From the NCBI GenBank assembly GCA_051867975.1, contig JBJDZM010000046.1, positions 1 through 11,265 of the forward strand: 11,265 nt of DNA. Reading direction: 5' to 3'. The stretch is from SVTX01 sp051867975. Its GTDB lineage: Bacteria; Bacillota; Clostridia; Oscillospirales; CAG-272. Positions 5,054-10,631 of this stretch are shown here, in pieces. The position numbers were made by a program, and so were the translations under genes. Each line of letters starts with the position of its first letter. Within the stretch, counting starts at the first letter, position 1. Below the pieces are notes generated by a model. The model saw only the letters and a list, made by a program, of their open reading frames with translations. It ran no database searches and was not told the DNA's origin.

Positions 5054-5252
5054 GAGCAGAAAAAGAGAAATTCCCACTTCCTCCCTTTCAGAGCATACTT
5101 TTATTTTAACCCTCTCTTGGAGGATTGGCAACTGAATTTTTATTATACTTCTCCATATAAAAAATGAAGCATATCCGAGGTTTTCCCAGTGGTATGCTTC
5201 TTCTGTTTTCGTTGTTTTTGAGTCAAAAAACTCACATAATGTTAATAATATG
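5054..5252. other. Intergenic, lipoprotein to toxin unit 2
   Basis: From 5054 to 5165 I find no gene and no strong structure, only an imperfect TTCCTCC/GGAGGA pairing over a long loop. From 5166 the sequence becomes the repeated block seen before unit 1: the hairpin, then TTTTTGAGTC, then AAAAACTCACATAA. The change point near 5160 probably marks the right edge of the inserted XRE/lipoprotein module. Confidence 0.5.
5166..5210 (+). terminator. Terminator hairpin before toxin unit 2
   Basis: GAAGCATA (5166-5173) pairs with TATGCTTC (5193-5200), extended by CC/GG past a bulged T, followed by TTCTGTTTTCG. It is nearly identical to the hairpin at 2978. It probably ends the lipoprotein transcript, 112 nt after the stop. 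Confidence 0.65.
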
Positions 5253-5281
5253 TTGACTGTGATAGAATAAAGTGCTATAAT
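5253..5281 (+). promoter_or_regulatory. Toxin promoter, unit 2
   Basis: TTGACT (5253-5258), 17 nt, TATAAT (5276-5281), with an extended -10 TGC as in unit 1. Confidence 0.88.
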
Positions 5282-5386
5282 GTATGCGGTGCCGAAAGCA
5301 CCCGGAGAGAGCCATACGGTGGCGGTTGCTTCCCTTGATCGGGAACGCAGATTCTTTTTGCCTTCCCGAGAGGGGAGGTGATGCTG

Positions 5387-5476
5387 ATGTACGTTACTTG
5401 GGAATTGTTATTCCTGTTCGCAGGATTTATAATATCGCTTTTGACCTACATAGATAATCATAATAAAAAGAATTAA
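5387..5476 (+). CDS. Holin-like type I toxin peptide, unit 2
   Basis: The 29-residue product is identical to unit 1, although four codons differ, all silently (F14, I15, I16 and D23). GGAGGTGAT again places the ATG at 5387 8 nt after GGAGG. Silent-only change between two copies is the mark of selection on the peptide. Confidence 0.82.
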   Translation: MYVTWELLFLFAGFIISLLTYIDNHNKKN

Positions 5477-5551
5477 CCGCCTCGACGACCAATCTTAGGC
5501 GGTTAAATCTTTAACTTACTAATTGGGAAGCAACCGTCATCGGTTCTCTCC
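5464..5551 (-). ncRNA. Antisense antitoxin RNA, unit 2
   Basis: About 88 nt by the same logic as unit 1. It carries CTTCCC in place of CTCCCC, which can still pair with GGGGAG through one wobble. The antisense terminator loop includes TTGG, a YUNR-type U-turn motif of the kind used for first contact in other type I antitoxins. Confidence 0.72.
5467..5512. terminator. Two-way terminator, unit 2
   Basis: The 5467-5482 arm pairs with 5497-5512 with a single A-A mismatch near the base of the stem. The 14-nt loop (5483-5496) is cgacgaccaatctt, largely different from unit 1. Confidence 0.82.
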
Positions 5552-5557
5552 GTTATT

Positions 5558-5586
5558 ATTATACAACAGAACATTCATTTTGTCAA
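5558..5586 (-). promoter_or_regulatory. Antitoxin RNA promoter, unit 2
   Basis: Minus-strand TTGACA (5586-5581), 17 nt, TATAAT (5563-5558). Both boxes are exact consensus. Confidence 0.92.
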
Positions 5587-5636
5587 CACCTTTTCAAAAC
5601 ATTTACAACTTAGCACGAAAAAACTCACATAAAATG

Positions 5637-5665
5637 TTGACTGCGATAGAATAACGTGCTATAAT
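5637..5665 (+). promoter_or_regulatory. Toxin promoter, unit 3
   Basis: TTGACT (5637-5642), 17 nt, TATAAT (5660-5665) with TGC upstream of the -10. The preceding GCACGAAAAAACTCACATAA replaces the longer hairpin-containing block of units 1 and 2. Confidence 0.88.
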
Positions 5666-5771
5666 GTATGCGGTGCTGAAAGCACCCGGAGAGAGCCATA
5701 CGGTGGCGGTTGCTTCCCTTAATCGGGAAAAGCAGATTCTTTTTGCCTTCCCGAGAGGGGAGGTGATGCTG

Positions 5772-5861
5772 ATGTACGTTACTTGGGAATTGTTATTCCT
5801 GTTCGCAGGATTCATCATTTCGCTTTTGACCTACATAGACAATCATAATAAAAAGAATTAA
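5772..5861 (+). CDS. Holin-like type I toxin peptide, unit 3
   Basis: The coding sequence is identical to unit 1 at the nucleotide level, although the two lie 2.5 kb apart with unit 2 between them. This suggests gene conversion or a duplication order in which units 1 and 3 are closest. The leader has one change in the first hairpin loop (GGTGC-tgaaa-GCACC). Confidence 0.82.
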   Translation: MYVTWELLFLFAGFIISLLTYIDNHNKKN

Positions 5862-5937
5862 CCGCCTCAACTTCCCATTTCAGGCGGTTAATTCTTTAAC
5901 CAAATTATTCGGGGAGCAACCGTCATCGGCTCTCTCC
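5849..5937 (-). ncRNA. Antisense antitoxin RNA, unit 3
   Basis: About 89 nt. The 5' hairpin reads AGCCG-atga-CGGTT, so an A-to-G change is tolerated as a G-U pair and the stem is kept. It carries CTCCCC. The antisense loop contains TGGGAAG and resembles unit 1 more than units 2, 4 and 5. Confidence 0.72.
5852..5897. terminator. Two-way terminator, unit 3
   Basis: A perfect 16-bp stem, 5852-5867 with 5882-5897. The loop (5868-5881) is caacttcccatttc. Confidence 0.85.
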
Positions 5938-5943
5938 ATTATT

Positions 5944-5972
5944 ATTATACAACACAACGTGCATTTTGTCAA
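5944..5972 (-). promoter_or_regulatory. Antitoxin RNA promoter, unit 3
   Basis: Minus-strand TTGACA (5972-5967), 17 nt, TATAAT (5949-5944). Exact consensus. Confidence 0.92.
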
Positions 5973-6022
5973 CACCTTTTCAAAACATTTATAAATAGGC
6001 ACGAAAAAACTCACATAAAATG

Positions 6023-6051
6023 TTGACTGCGATAGAATAACGTGATATAAT
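6023..6051 (+). promoter_or_regulatory. Toxin promoter, unit 4
   Basis: TTGACT (6023-6028), 17 nt, TATAAT (6046-6051), preceded by TGA. The upstream ACTCACATAAAATG is the same as in unit 3. Confidence 0.88.
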
Positions 6052-6156
6052 GTATGCGGTGCCGAAAGCACCCGGAGAGAGCCATACGGTGGCGGTTGCT
6101 TCCCTTAATCGGGAACGCATATTCTTTTTGCCTTCCCGAGAGGGGAGGTGATGCTG

Positions 6157-6246
6157 ATGTACGTTACATGGGAGTTGTTATTCCTGTTCGCAGGATTCAT
6201 CATATCACTATTGAACTACATAGACAATCATAATAAAAAGAATTAA
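6157..6246 (+). CDS. Holin-like type I toxin peptide, unit 4
   Basis: 29 residues with one substitution relative to unit 1: Thr20 to Asn, at the cytosolic edge of the membrane span. Five other codons differ silently. The ribosome binding site and ATG spacing are unchanged. Confidence 0.82.
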   Translation: MYVTWELLFLFAGFIISLLNYIDNHNKKN

Positions 6247-6320
6247 CCGCCTCAGCGACCAAACATGAGCGGTTAATTCTTTAATCGTTTAAAGGGAAGC
6301 AACCGTCATCGGTTCTCTCC
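6234..6320 (-). ncRNA. Antisense antitoxin RNA, unit 4
   Basis: About 87 nt. It carries CTTCCCTTT after the 5' hairpin (AACCG-atga-CGGTT). The antisense terminator loop includes TTTGG, a YUNR match. Confidence 0.72.
6237..6282. terminator. Two-way terminator, unit 4
   Basis: A 14-bp perfect stem (6237-6250 with 6269-6282), extended by TCA/TGA past a bulged C. The top of the stem differs from units 1-3, where CCGCCT pairs straight with AGGCGG, and it matches unit 5 and the solo remnant. Confidence 0.82.
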
Positions 6321-6326
6321 GTTATT

Positions 6327-6355
6327 ATTATACAACAGAACGTACATTTTGTCAA
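6327..6355 (-). promoter_or_regulatory. Antitoxin RNA promoter, unit 4
   Basis: Minus-strand TTGACA (6355-6350), 17 nt, TATAAT (6332-6327). Exact consensus. The downstream tail (ACAACTTTTTTAAATATTT) is more diverged than in the other units. Confidence 0.92.
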
Positions 6356-6427
6356 CAACTTTTTTAAATATTTATGAAATAAGCGAGATAAAAACCTCAA
6401 AAACCGACATAATGTTCGAAAAATGTG

Positions 6428-6456
6428 TTGACTATCAAAAAAAAATATGCTACAAT
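6428..6456 (+). promoter_or_regulatory. Toxin promoter, unit 5
   Basis: TTGACT (6428-6433), a 17-nt A-rich spacer and TACAAT (6451-6456) with TGC upstream. It is the most diverged of the five promoters, and its upstream region (6361-6427) has lost most similarity to the others. Confidence 0.85.
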
Positions 6457-6561
6457 AAACACGGTGCCGAAAGCACCCGGAGAGAGCCATACGGTGGCGG
6501 TTGCTTCCCTTGATCGGGAACGCAGATTCTTTTTGCCTTCCCGAGAGGGGAGGTGATGCTG

Positions 6562-6651
6562 ATGTTCGTTACTTGGGAATTATTATTCCTGCTTGCAGGA
6601 TTTATATTATCGCTTTTAACATACATTGATAATCATAATAAAAAGAATTAA
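6562..6651 (+). CDS. Holin-like type I toxin peptide, unit 5
   Basis: 29 residues, the most diverged copy: Tyr2 to Phe, Phe11 to Leu and Ile16 to Leu, all conservative for a membrane helix, plus seven silent codon changes. The Trp5-Glu6 pair, the YID border and the NHNKKN tail are kept. The last seven codons are identical to the other units at the nucleotide level. Confidence 0.82.
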   Translation: MFVTWELLFLLAGFILSLLTYIDNHNKKN

Positions 6652-6726
6652 CCGCCTCGACTACCAAATTGAGCGGTTAATTCTTTTAACTAATCAATAG
6701 GGGAGCAACCGTCATCGGTTCTCTCC
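6639..6726 (-). ncRNA. Antisense antitoxin RNA, unit 5
   Basis: About 88 nt. It keeps the AACCG-atga-CGGTT hairpin and CTCCCCT. The antisense loop contains TTTGGTAG, including a YUNR match. Confidence 0.72.
6641..6687. terminator. Two-way terminator, unit 5
   Basis: A 15-bp perfect stem, 6641-6655 with 6673-6687, plus a TC/GA extension past a bulged C. It has the longest plus-strand T-run of the five (TTCTTTT), so toxin mRNA termination may be better here. Confidence 0.85.
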
Positions 6727-6732
6727 GTTATT

Positions 6733-6761
6733 ATTATACAACAGAACGTGCATTTTGTCAA
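6733..6761 (-). promoter_or_regulatory. Antitoxin RNA promoter, unit 5
   Basis: Minus-strand TTGACA (6761-6756), 17 nt, TATAAT (6738-6733). Exact consensus. Confidence 0.92.
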
Positions 6762-6820
6762 CACCTTTTCAAAACATTTATAAATTAGCAGCCAAAATCG
6801 CGTTTTTTCAGGAAAAACTA

Positions 6821-6849
6821 TTGCATGTTTCCCGCAAATGGTGTATAAT
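6821..6849 (+). promoter_or_regulatory. prfC promoter
   Basis: TTGCAT (6821-6826), 17 nt, TATAAT (6844-6849). Transcription should start near 6856. prfC therefore has its own promoter after the toxin array. Confidence 0.82.
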
Positions 6850-6889
6850 ACATTGTTTATTGATATTTATTTGAAACATGGAGTATAAA

Positions 6890-8482
6890 GTGGCAGATTT
6901 AAGACAGGAAATCAACAGAAGACGCACATTTGCGATAATATCCCACCCCGACGCGGGTAAAACCACGCTGACGGAGAAATTCCTACTCTACGGCGGCGCA
7001 ATTCAAACCGCAGGCTCGGTCAAGGGCAAGCAGAGCGACAAGCACGCCGTTTCCGACTGGATGGAGCTTGAAAAGCAGAGAGGAATTTCGGTCACGTCGT
7101 CGGTCATGCAGTTTGAGTACGAGGGGTACTGCATAAACATCCTCGACACGCCGGGACACCAGGACTTCTCCGAGGACACCTACCGCACGCTGATGGCGGC
7201 GGACAGCGCGGTCATGGTCATCGACGCGGCGAAGGGTATCGAGCCTCAGACACGCAAGCTCTTCAAGGTTTGCGCGGCGAGAAACATACCGATTTTTACA
7301 TTTATAAATAAGCTTGACCGCGAGGCGCGCGACCCCTTTGACCTGCTCGACGAGCTGGAAAAGGAGTTCGGAATCGGAACCTATCCGATGAATTGGCCCA
7401 TCTCCTGCGGACAGACCTTCAAGGGCGTTTACGACAGGGAGAAAAAGTGCATTTTGACCTTTGACAACTTCCACGGCGGACGCGAGAGACTTCGCGCCAT
7501 CGAGTGCGACATTGAGGACAGGGAAAGGCTCGACTCTCTTATCGGCTCCGACCTTGCGGACACGCTTTGCGAGCAGGTCGAGCTGCTTGACGGTGCATGC
7601 TTTGACTTCGACATAGATAAGGTCAGATGCGGCAAGCTCTCTCCCGTTTTCTTCGGCTCGGCGCTCAATAATTTCGGAATCGAGCCTTTCCTTGAGAGCT
7701 TCCTCAAGATGACGACCGCGCCGCTCGTCCGACAGACAATTTCGGGCGAGGTATCCCCCTTTGACGAGCATTTTTCGGCGTTCGTCTTCAAAATTCAGGC
7801 GAACATGAACAAGGCGCACCGCGACCGAATTGCCTTCATGCGCATCTGTTCGGGTAAATTCGAGAAAGGAAAAGAGTACCTTCACGTCCGCCCGAACAAA
7901 ATGATAAAGCTCTCACAGCCCCAGCAGATGATGGCTCAGGAGAGAGAGATAATCAACGAGGCTTATGCCGGCGACATAATCGGCGTATTCGACCCCGGTA
8001 TCTTCTCAATCGGCGACACGATAACCGAGCCGCCGCTCAAGGTCGAATTTAAGGGAATACCGACCTTTGCGCCCGAGCATTTTGCCGTTATCGAACAGAT
8101 CGACTCAATGAAGCGCAAGCAGTTCGGGAAGGGCATGGAGCAGATTGCCGAGGAAGGCGCGATACAGATCTTCTTCCTTCCCGATGCAGGTATGGAGCGA
8201 GTTATCGTCGGAGTTGTCGGTATGCTCCAATTCGACGTGCTGAAATTCCGCATGCAGAGCGAGTACGGCGTCGGTTTCTCCCGTATGGACATGCCCCACG
8301 ACCAAATTCGCTATGTCGATAAATTCCCCGGTGACCAAAAATCCCTCGTCCTCTCGGGCGACACCCGCCGCGTGACCGACGTCAGAGGTAACAATCTCCT
8401 CATCTTCCCCGGTCAGTGGTCCGTAAACTACGCTCTTGAAAACAATCAGGGCTTGGAATTATCTGAGTTTAATCGGTGGTGA
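6890..8482 (+). CDS. prfC: Peptide chain release factor 3 (RF3)
   Basis: A translational GTPase that recycles RF1/RF2 from the ribosome after peptide release; it is cytosolic. The 530-residue length matches the family (about 529). The N-terminal G domain has the P-loop SHPDAGKT (18-25), the switch-I region with RGIS (64-67), DTPGH (86-90) and NKLD (140-143). RF3-specific blocks follow: KGKQSDKHAVSDWMELEKQRG (45-65), PVFFGSALNNFG, FVFKIQANMNKAHRDRIAFMR and a C-terminal GVVGMLQFDVLKFRMQSEYG block. The GTG at 6890 has GGAG 6 nt upstream (6880-6883). An in-frame ATG at 6878 would add four residues but has no ribosome binding site; it cannot be excluded. The gene is G+C-rich and monocistronic, and it converges on the lipoprotein gene at 8873. 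Confidence 0.96.
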   Translation: MADLRQEINRRRTFAIISHPDAGKTTLTEKFLLYGGAIQTAGSVKGKQSDKHAVSDWMELEKQRGISVTSSVMQFEYEGYCINILDTPGHQDFSEDTYRTLMAADSAVMVIDAAKGIEPQTRKLFKVCAARNIPIFTFINKLDREARDPFDLLDELEKEFGIGTYPMNWPISCGQTFKGVYDREKKCILTFDNFHGGRERLRAIECDIEDRERLDSLIGSDLADTLCEQVELLDGACFDFDIDKVRCGKLSPVFFGSALNNFGIEPFLESFLKMTTAPLVRQTISGEVSPFDEHFSAFVFKIQANMNKAHRDRIAFMRICSGKFEKGKEYLHVRPNKMIKLSQPQQMMAQEREIINEAYAGDIIGVFDPGIFSIGDTITEPPLKVEFKGIPTFAPEHFAVIEQIDSMKRKQFGKGMEQIAEEGAIQIFFLPDAGMERVIVGVVGMLQFDVLKFRMQSEYGVGFSRMDMPHDQIRYVDKFPGDQKSLVLSGDTRRVTDVRGNNLLIFPGQWSVNYALENNQGLELSEFNRW

Positions 8483-8508
8483 GAAGTTAGATTGTGTTGA
8501 GGATTTAT

Positions 8509-8537
8509 GGAAACCCCTTTTGAGAAAGGGGGTTTCC
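8509..8537 (+). terminator. Hairpin after prfC
   Basis: GGAAACCCC (8509-8517) pairs with GGGGTTTCC (8529-8537), with TTT/AAA pairs further in. It begins 27 nt after the prfC stop. It lacks a U-run, but a related hairpin follows the cytidylate-kinase-like gene at 10632, again just ahead of the MITE-like repeat. Confidence 0.5.
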
Positions 8538-8647
8538 CTATAACCCTTCCCGAAAACTTTTAATATTTGGGGTTCTAACTGCCGTGGCTACTGAGATATT
8601 CCGTATTGCAACAGTGTTGAACCCAGCCGATTTGGTTAATAAAAAAG

Positions 8648-8689
8648 ATAGAGTTTATCTAAGTTTTTCCTCAGATAAACTCTATTTTT
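8648..8689. terminator. Two-way terminator inside the MITE
   Basis: ATAGAGTTTATCT (8648-8660) pairs perfectly with its complement (8673-8685). TTTTT follows on the plus strand and AAAAAA precedes it, so the hairpin can stop transcription from both prfC and the converging lipoprotein gene. Confidence 0.8.
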
Positions 8690-8745
8690 GATTTGTGTGT
8701 CATGTCTTAGGTTCAATACTGTTCCAATACAAGAACGGATAGCAG

Positions 8746-8773
8746 GCTAAATTTTTGCCTGCAAAAATTTAGC
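8746..8773. repeat. Perfect hairpin inside right MITE arm
   Basis: GCTAAATTTTTG (8746-8757) pairs with CAAAAATTTAGC (8762-8773) around CCTG. The left arm of this element lacks the matching hairpin, but the second copy (10717-10743) has one at the equivalent place with a different stem sequence. Confidence 0.7.
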
Positions 8774-8816
8774 GTCACTTCACGGCAGTTAGAACCCCAT
8801 GCGAGGAAAGTTCTTT

Positions 8817-8840
8817 GCTACTTTCTTTCAAGAAAGTAGC
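8817..8840. repeat. Intergenic hairpin, GCTACTTTCTT stem
   Basis: GCTACTTTCTT (8817-8827) faces AAGAAAGTAGC (8830-8840). It lies 33 nt after the minus-strand lipoprotein stop codon, without a U-run. It is related to the hairpin at 135-168. Confidence 0.6.
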
Positions 8841-8872
8841 GCGTCTCCCTCTCCATATCACGATCTAACTTC

Positions 8873-9679
8873 CTACTGCACAACTCCGAACGTAACGGAA
8901 GCGGAGTAGAGGCCGTAGTTTTTCTCGCCGAGTTTTATTTTGCTCCAATCCTGGATAGTACCGTCGTATTTGATTTGTTTGAGGAAGGGCGAAGAATAGA
9001 ACGCCATATCGCATATTTCGGTGACGTTTAGGGAGATGGTTATTTCGGTAGCGGGGTTAGCGGAGGGGAAGAGGATGAGCTTGGTTTTATCCTTAGAGTA
9101 GAGGACGCCGCCCGACTCGGAGAAGGCTTTGTTATTTTCGCTGACCGAAATATAGACGAGCGAGGAGCAGCCTGCGAACGCCTGCTCGCCGATACTCATA
9201 ACGGTGGAGGGAATTTGGACTGCCTTAATGTTAGTGTTATTGAAGAAAGCCTTATCGTCGATAGCGATGACGATGTCACCCGAGGGGCTTTTCTCGGGGA
9301 TTATAACGTAGACGTCGGTGCAGTCACCGATACCCGAGACCGCGCATGTACCGTTACCGTACGAAAAGTATTTAAGCGAACGGGGCGGTTCTGTCTCTGT
9401 CTCGGTTTCTGTTTCTGTCTCCGTCGGAGCTTCAGTGGGGGCTTCGGTGGGCTGTTCGGTGGGTTGTTCAGTGGGCTGTTCGGTTGTCTGCTCGGGGAAA
9501 GTGACGGTGTGGTCGGGTGCGTCCGTGAGGTGTTCGGAGCCGACTACCGTTCCGCTTTCGGTGCCGTCGTTCGGCTCATTTGCGTCCTTGTGGGAGCAGG
9601 CGGAGAAGATGGCGAGTCCCGAGATAAGCGCGACGACAGCCGCCGCGATTGAGATGTACAAGATTGTTTTTTTCTTCAT
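8873..9679 (-). CDS. BspA-type LRR lipoprotein
   Basis: A 268-residue surface lipoprotein. The signal peptide (MKKKTILYIS..., hydrophobic 6-26) ends in FSAC with Cys28 as the lipidation site. Residues 29-63 are a polar linker. Residues 64-98 are low-complexity Thr/Glu/Pro repeats (TEQP, TEAP, then TE pairs), a typical extended cell-wall spacer. Residues 138-235 carry leucine-rich repeats of the BspA/TpLRR (LRR_5) kind: IAIDDKAFFNNTNIKAVQIP, then STVMSIGEQAFAGCSSLVYI, then FYSSPFLKQI, with a partly degenerate middle. Such proteins are often adhesins or ligand-binding surface proteins; the ligand here is unknown. TAGGAG ends 5 nt before the ATG. It has a strong promoter of its own at 9767-9795 and looks monocistronic. 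Confidence 0.88.
   Translation of the reverse strand: MKKKTILYISIAAAVVALISGLAIFSACSHKDANEPNDGTESGTVVGSEHLTDAPDHTVTFPEQTTEQPTEQPTEQPTEAPTEAPTETETETETETEPPRSLKYFSYGNGTCAVSGIGDCTDVYVIIPEKSPSGDIVIAIDDKAFFNNTNIKAVQIPSTVMSIGEQAFAGCSSLVYISVSENNKAFSESGGVLYSKDKTKLILFPSANPATEITISLNVTEICDMAFYSSPFLKQIKYDGTIQDWSKIKLGEKNYGLYSASVTFGVVQ
9390..9487 (-). repeat. Coding tandem repeats (TE and PTEQ/PTEA)
   Basis: Within the lipoprotein gene, hexamers encoding Thr-Glu (about 9390-9425) are followed by 12-bp repeats encoding Pro-Thr-Glu-Gln/Ala (about 9430-9487). The repeats are imperfect, but unit lengths are multiples of three, so slippage would change linker length without a frameshift. Confidence 0.75.
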
Positions 9680-9693
9680 TTTAACTCCTATCT

Positions 9694-9718
9694 GCCGAGA
9701 GCTTTCGGCTGTTTTTTT
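9694..9718 (+). terminator. Hairpin with T-run in lipoprotein leader
   Basis: GCCGA (9694-9698) pairs with TCGGC (9705-9709), followed by TGTTTTTTT on the plus strand. Read on the minus strand it is a leader hairpin just before the lipoprotein ribosome binding site. Read on the plus strand it is an intrinsic terminator that would stop antisense transcription through the lipoprotein gene. Confidence 0.45.
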
Positions 9719-9766
9719 AAAATTCCTATGTTCGAATAAAATACGGTGTCTGCAAACCCTGAAAAA

Positions 9767-9795
9767 ATTATATCAAGCGTTATTCCTCATGTCAA
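9767..9795 (-). promoter_or_regulatory. LRR lipoprotein promoter
   Basis: Minus-strand TTGACA (9795-9790), 17 nt, TATAAT (9772-9767), with TGA extending the -10. It is a perfect consensus; the leader would be about 80 nt. Confidence 0.88.
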
Positions 9796-9943
9796 TCAAA
9801 AGCGTACGACCTCAACTTACCGTTTACGGCACGGTGCGACTGCAATTTACTTCTTTTTGACAGCGAGATACAAAATCCTGCAAAAAAAATCGTGCGACAG
9901 AATTCGACACGAGAAAAAATATAGACAAATTGTTGACAATTTA
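9796..9943. other. Divergent intergenic region, no gene seen
   Basis: The stretch between the two divergent promoters has no credible gene. It contains A-rich tracts and TTGACAAT at 9933-9940, which repeats at 9944-9951. The second copy supplies the -35 of the downstream promoter, so the pair may be a duplicated -35 or a regulator site. Confidence 0.4.
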
Positions 9944-9972
9944 TTGACAATATCGAAAAACAGTGATAAAAT
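9944..9972 (+). promoter_or_regulatory. Promoter of cytidylate-kinase-like gene
   Basis: TTGACA (9944-9949), 17 nt, TAAAAT (9967-9972) with TGA extending the -10. Start is expected near 9979, about 27 nt before the TTG start codon. Confidence 0.85.
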
Positions 9973-10005
9973 ATCTACATAAAATTTTTATCGGGGGTGC
10001 TTAAC

Positions 10006-10614
10006 TTGGCAAAGAACATTATCACTATAAGCCGTGAATTCGGAAGCGGAGGAAGAACTATCGGCAAGGCGGTAGCCGACAAGCTCGGATACAAGTTTTA
10101 CGACTCCGAGATAATCGAGAGAGTTGTTGCCGAGAGCGGTCTGTCGAGGGATATCGTTGAAAAGTACGACGAATATGCGACTCACAAGAACAGTTTTCTC
10201 TATTCGATAGCGGTAAACTCGACAAACGGCGACGGATACTACGGCACGTCCTTTGCAAATCAGGTTCAGATCGCGCAGGTCAAGGTCATTAAAGCCATTG
10301 CAAACGAGGGCAACTGCGTCATAATCGGGCGCGGCGCGGACTACATTCTCAGAGACAGAGAGGACTGTCTCAACGTCTTCATCTATGCCGACATGAAGTT
10401 TAAGTCCGAGCGGGTTTTGGCGGTCTACGGCAAGACCGAACGAAAGATTGAGGACAGAATCAAGGACAAGGACACCAAGCGCAGAGTCTTTTATCGCTCA
10501 TTTACCATGAGAGAGTGGGGCGTCTACTCAAACTACCATCTCATGCTCAACAGCGGTACGATTGGTCTTGACCGCTGCCGTGACATCATTTGTGATGTAG
10601 CGCGGGGGAGTTAG
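10006..10614 (+). CDS. Cytidylate-kinase-like P-loop protein
   Basis: A 202-residue cytosolic protein of the cytidylate kinase-like family (Cytidylate_kin2 type), abundant and often multicopy in clostridia. Residues 5-22 (IITISREFGSGGRTIGKA) hold a P-loop variant, GSGGRTIGK. YKFYDSEIIERVV (29-41), IIGRGADYIL (106-115) and NYHLMLNSGTIGLD (176-189) are the family blocks. The true substrate of this family is unclear; nucleoside monophosphate phosphorylation is likely from the fold. I chose the TTG at 10006 because GGGGGTG (9993-9999) lies 6 nt upstream and the product then starts at the usual MAKNIITISREFG. A GTG at 9997 would add three residues but overlaps that ribosome binding site. It is monocistronic with its own promoter, and a hairpin follows 17 nt after the stop. 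Confidence 0.88.
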   Translation: MAKNIITISREFGSGGRTIGKAVADKLGYKFYDSEIIERVVAESGLSRDIVEKYDEYATHKNSFLYSIAVNSTNGDGYYGTSFANQVQIAQVKVIKAIANEGNCVIIGRGADYILRDREDCLNVFIYADMKFKSERVLAVYGKTERKIEDRIKDKDTKRRVFYRSFTMREWGVYSNYHLMLNSGTIGLDRCRDIICDVARGS

Positions 10615-10631
10615 CCTATGATATGGATATT

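Larger units (their letters stand above)
3040..6786. repeat. Array of five type I toxin-antitoxin units
   Basis: Five copies of one unit of about 390 bp. Their plus-strand -35 boxes start at 3065, 5253, 5637, 6023 and 6428. Spacing is 384, 386 and 405 bp for the last four; units 1 and 2 are 2188 bp apart because a regulator/lipoprotein module lies between them. Every unit has the same order: an ACTCACATAA-like stretch, a toxin promoter, a leader of about 100 nt, a 29-codon ORF, a two-way terminator, an antisense-RNA region, a minus-strand consensus promoter, and an ACACCTTTTCAAAACATTT tail. All units keep both promoters and an intact ORF, which argues that they are functional and not decaying duplications. 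Confidence 0.92.
8483..8872. mobile_element. MITE-like nested inverted-repeat element
   Basis: The whole convergent intergenic region is built of nested inverted repeats. The outermost pair is GAAGTTAGATTGTG (8483-8496) against CACGATCTAACTTC (8859-8872), 13 of 14 matching. The main pair is a perfect 18-bp GGGGTTCTAACTGCCGTG (8569-8586) against its complement (8781-8798). A third pair lies at 8603-8623 and 8710-8730, 19 of 21 matching. The centre is a terminator-like stem (8648-8685). No ORF of note is inside and no clear target duplication is visible. The left half recurs at 10692-10779. A non-autonomous element is the best reading. Confidence 0.7.

Noticed and set aside
5880..6490. Minus-strand frames of 63 and 69 codons in the toxin array
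   Set aside because: They run through consensus promoters and leaders with no ribosome binding site, and they are not conserved as frames between units.
3040..6786. A CRISPR array or an rRNA/tRNA repeat cluster as an explanation for the repeats
   Set aside because: Units are about 390 bp, contain ORFs and two promoters, and have no short direct repeats with unique spacers. No tRNA or rRNA features were seen.
6983..7885. A 300-codon minus-strand open frame inside prfC
   Set aside because: It lies fully antisense to a well-conserved RF3 gene. Long shadow frames are common opposite G+C-rich genes, and the product has no recognisable motif.
9318..9860. A 180-codon plus-strand frame with VSVSVSVSV and GCSVGCSV repeats
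   Set aside because: The repeats are the reverse complement of the Thr-Glu and Pro-Thr-Glu-Gln repeats of the lipoprotein, and the frame crosses the lipoprotein's promoter.
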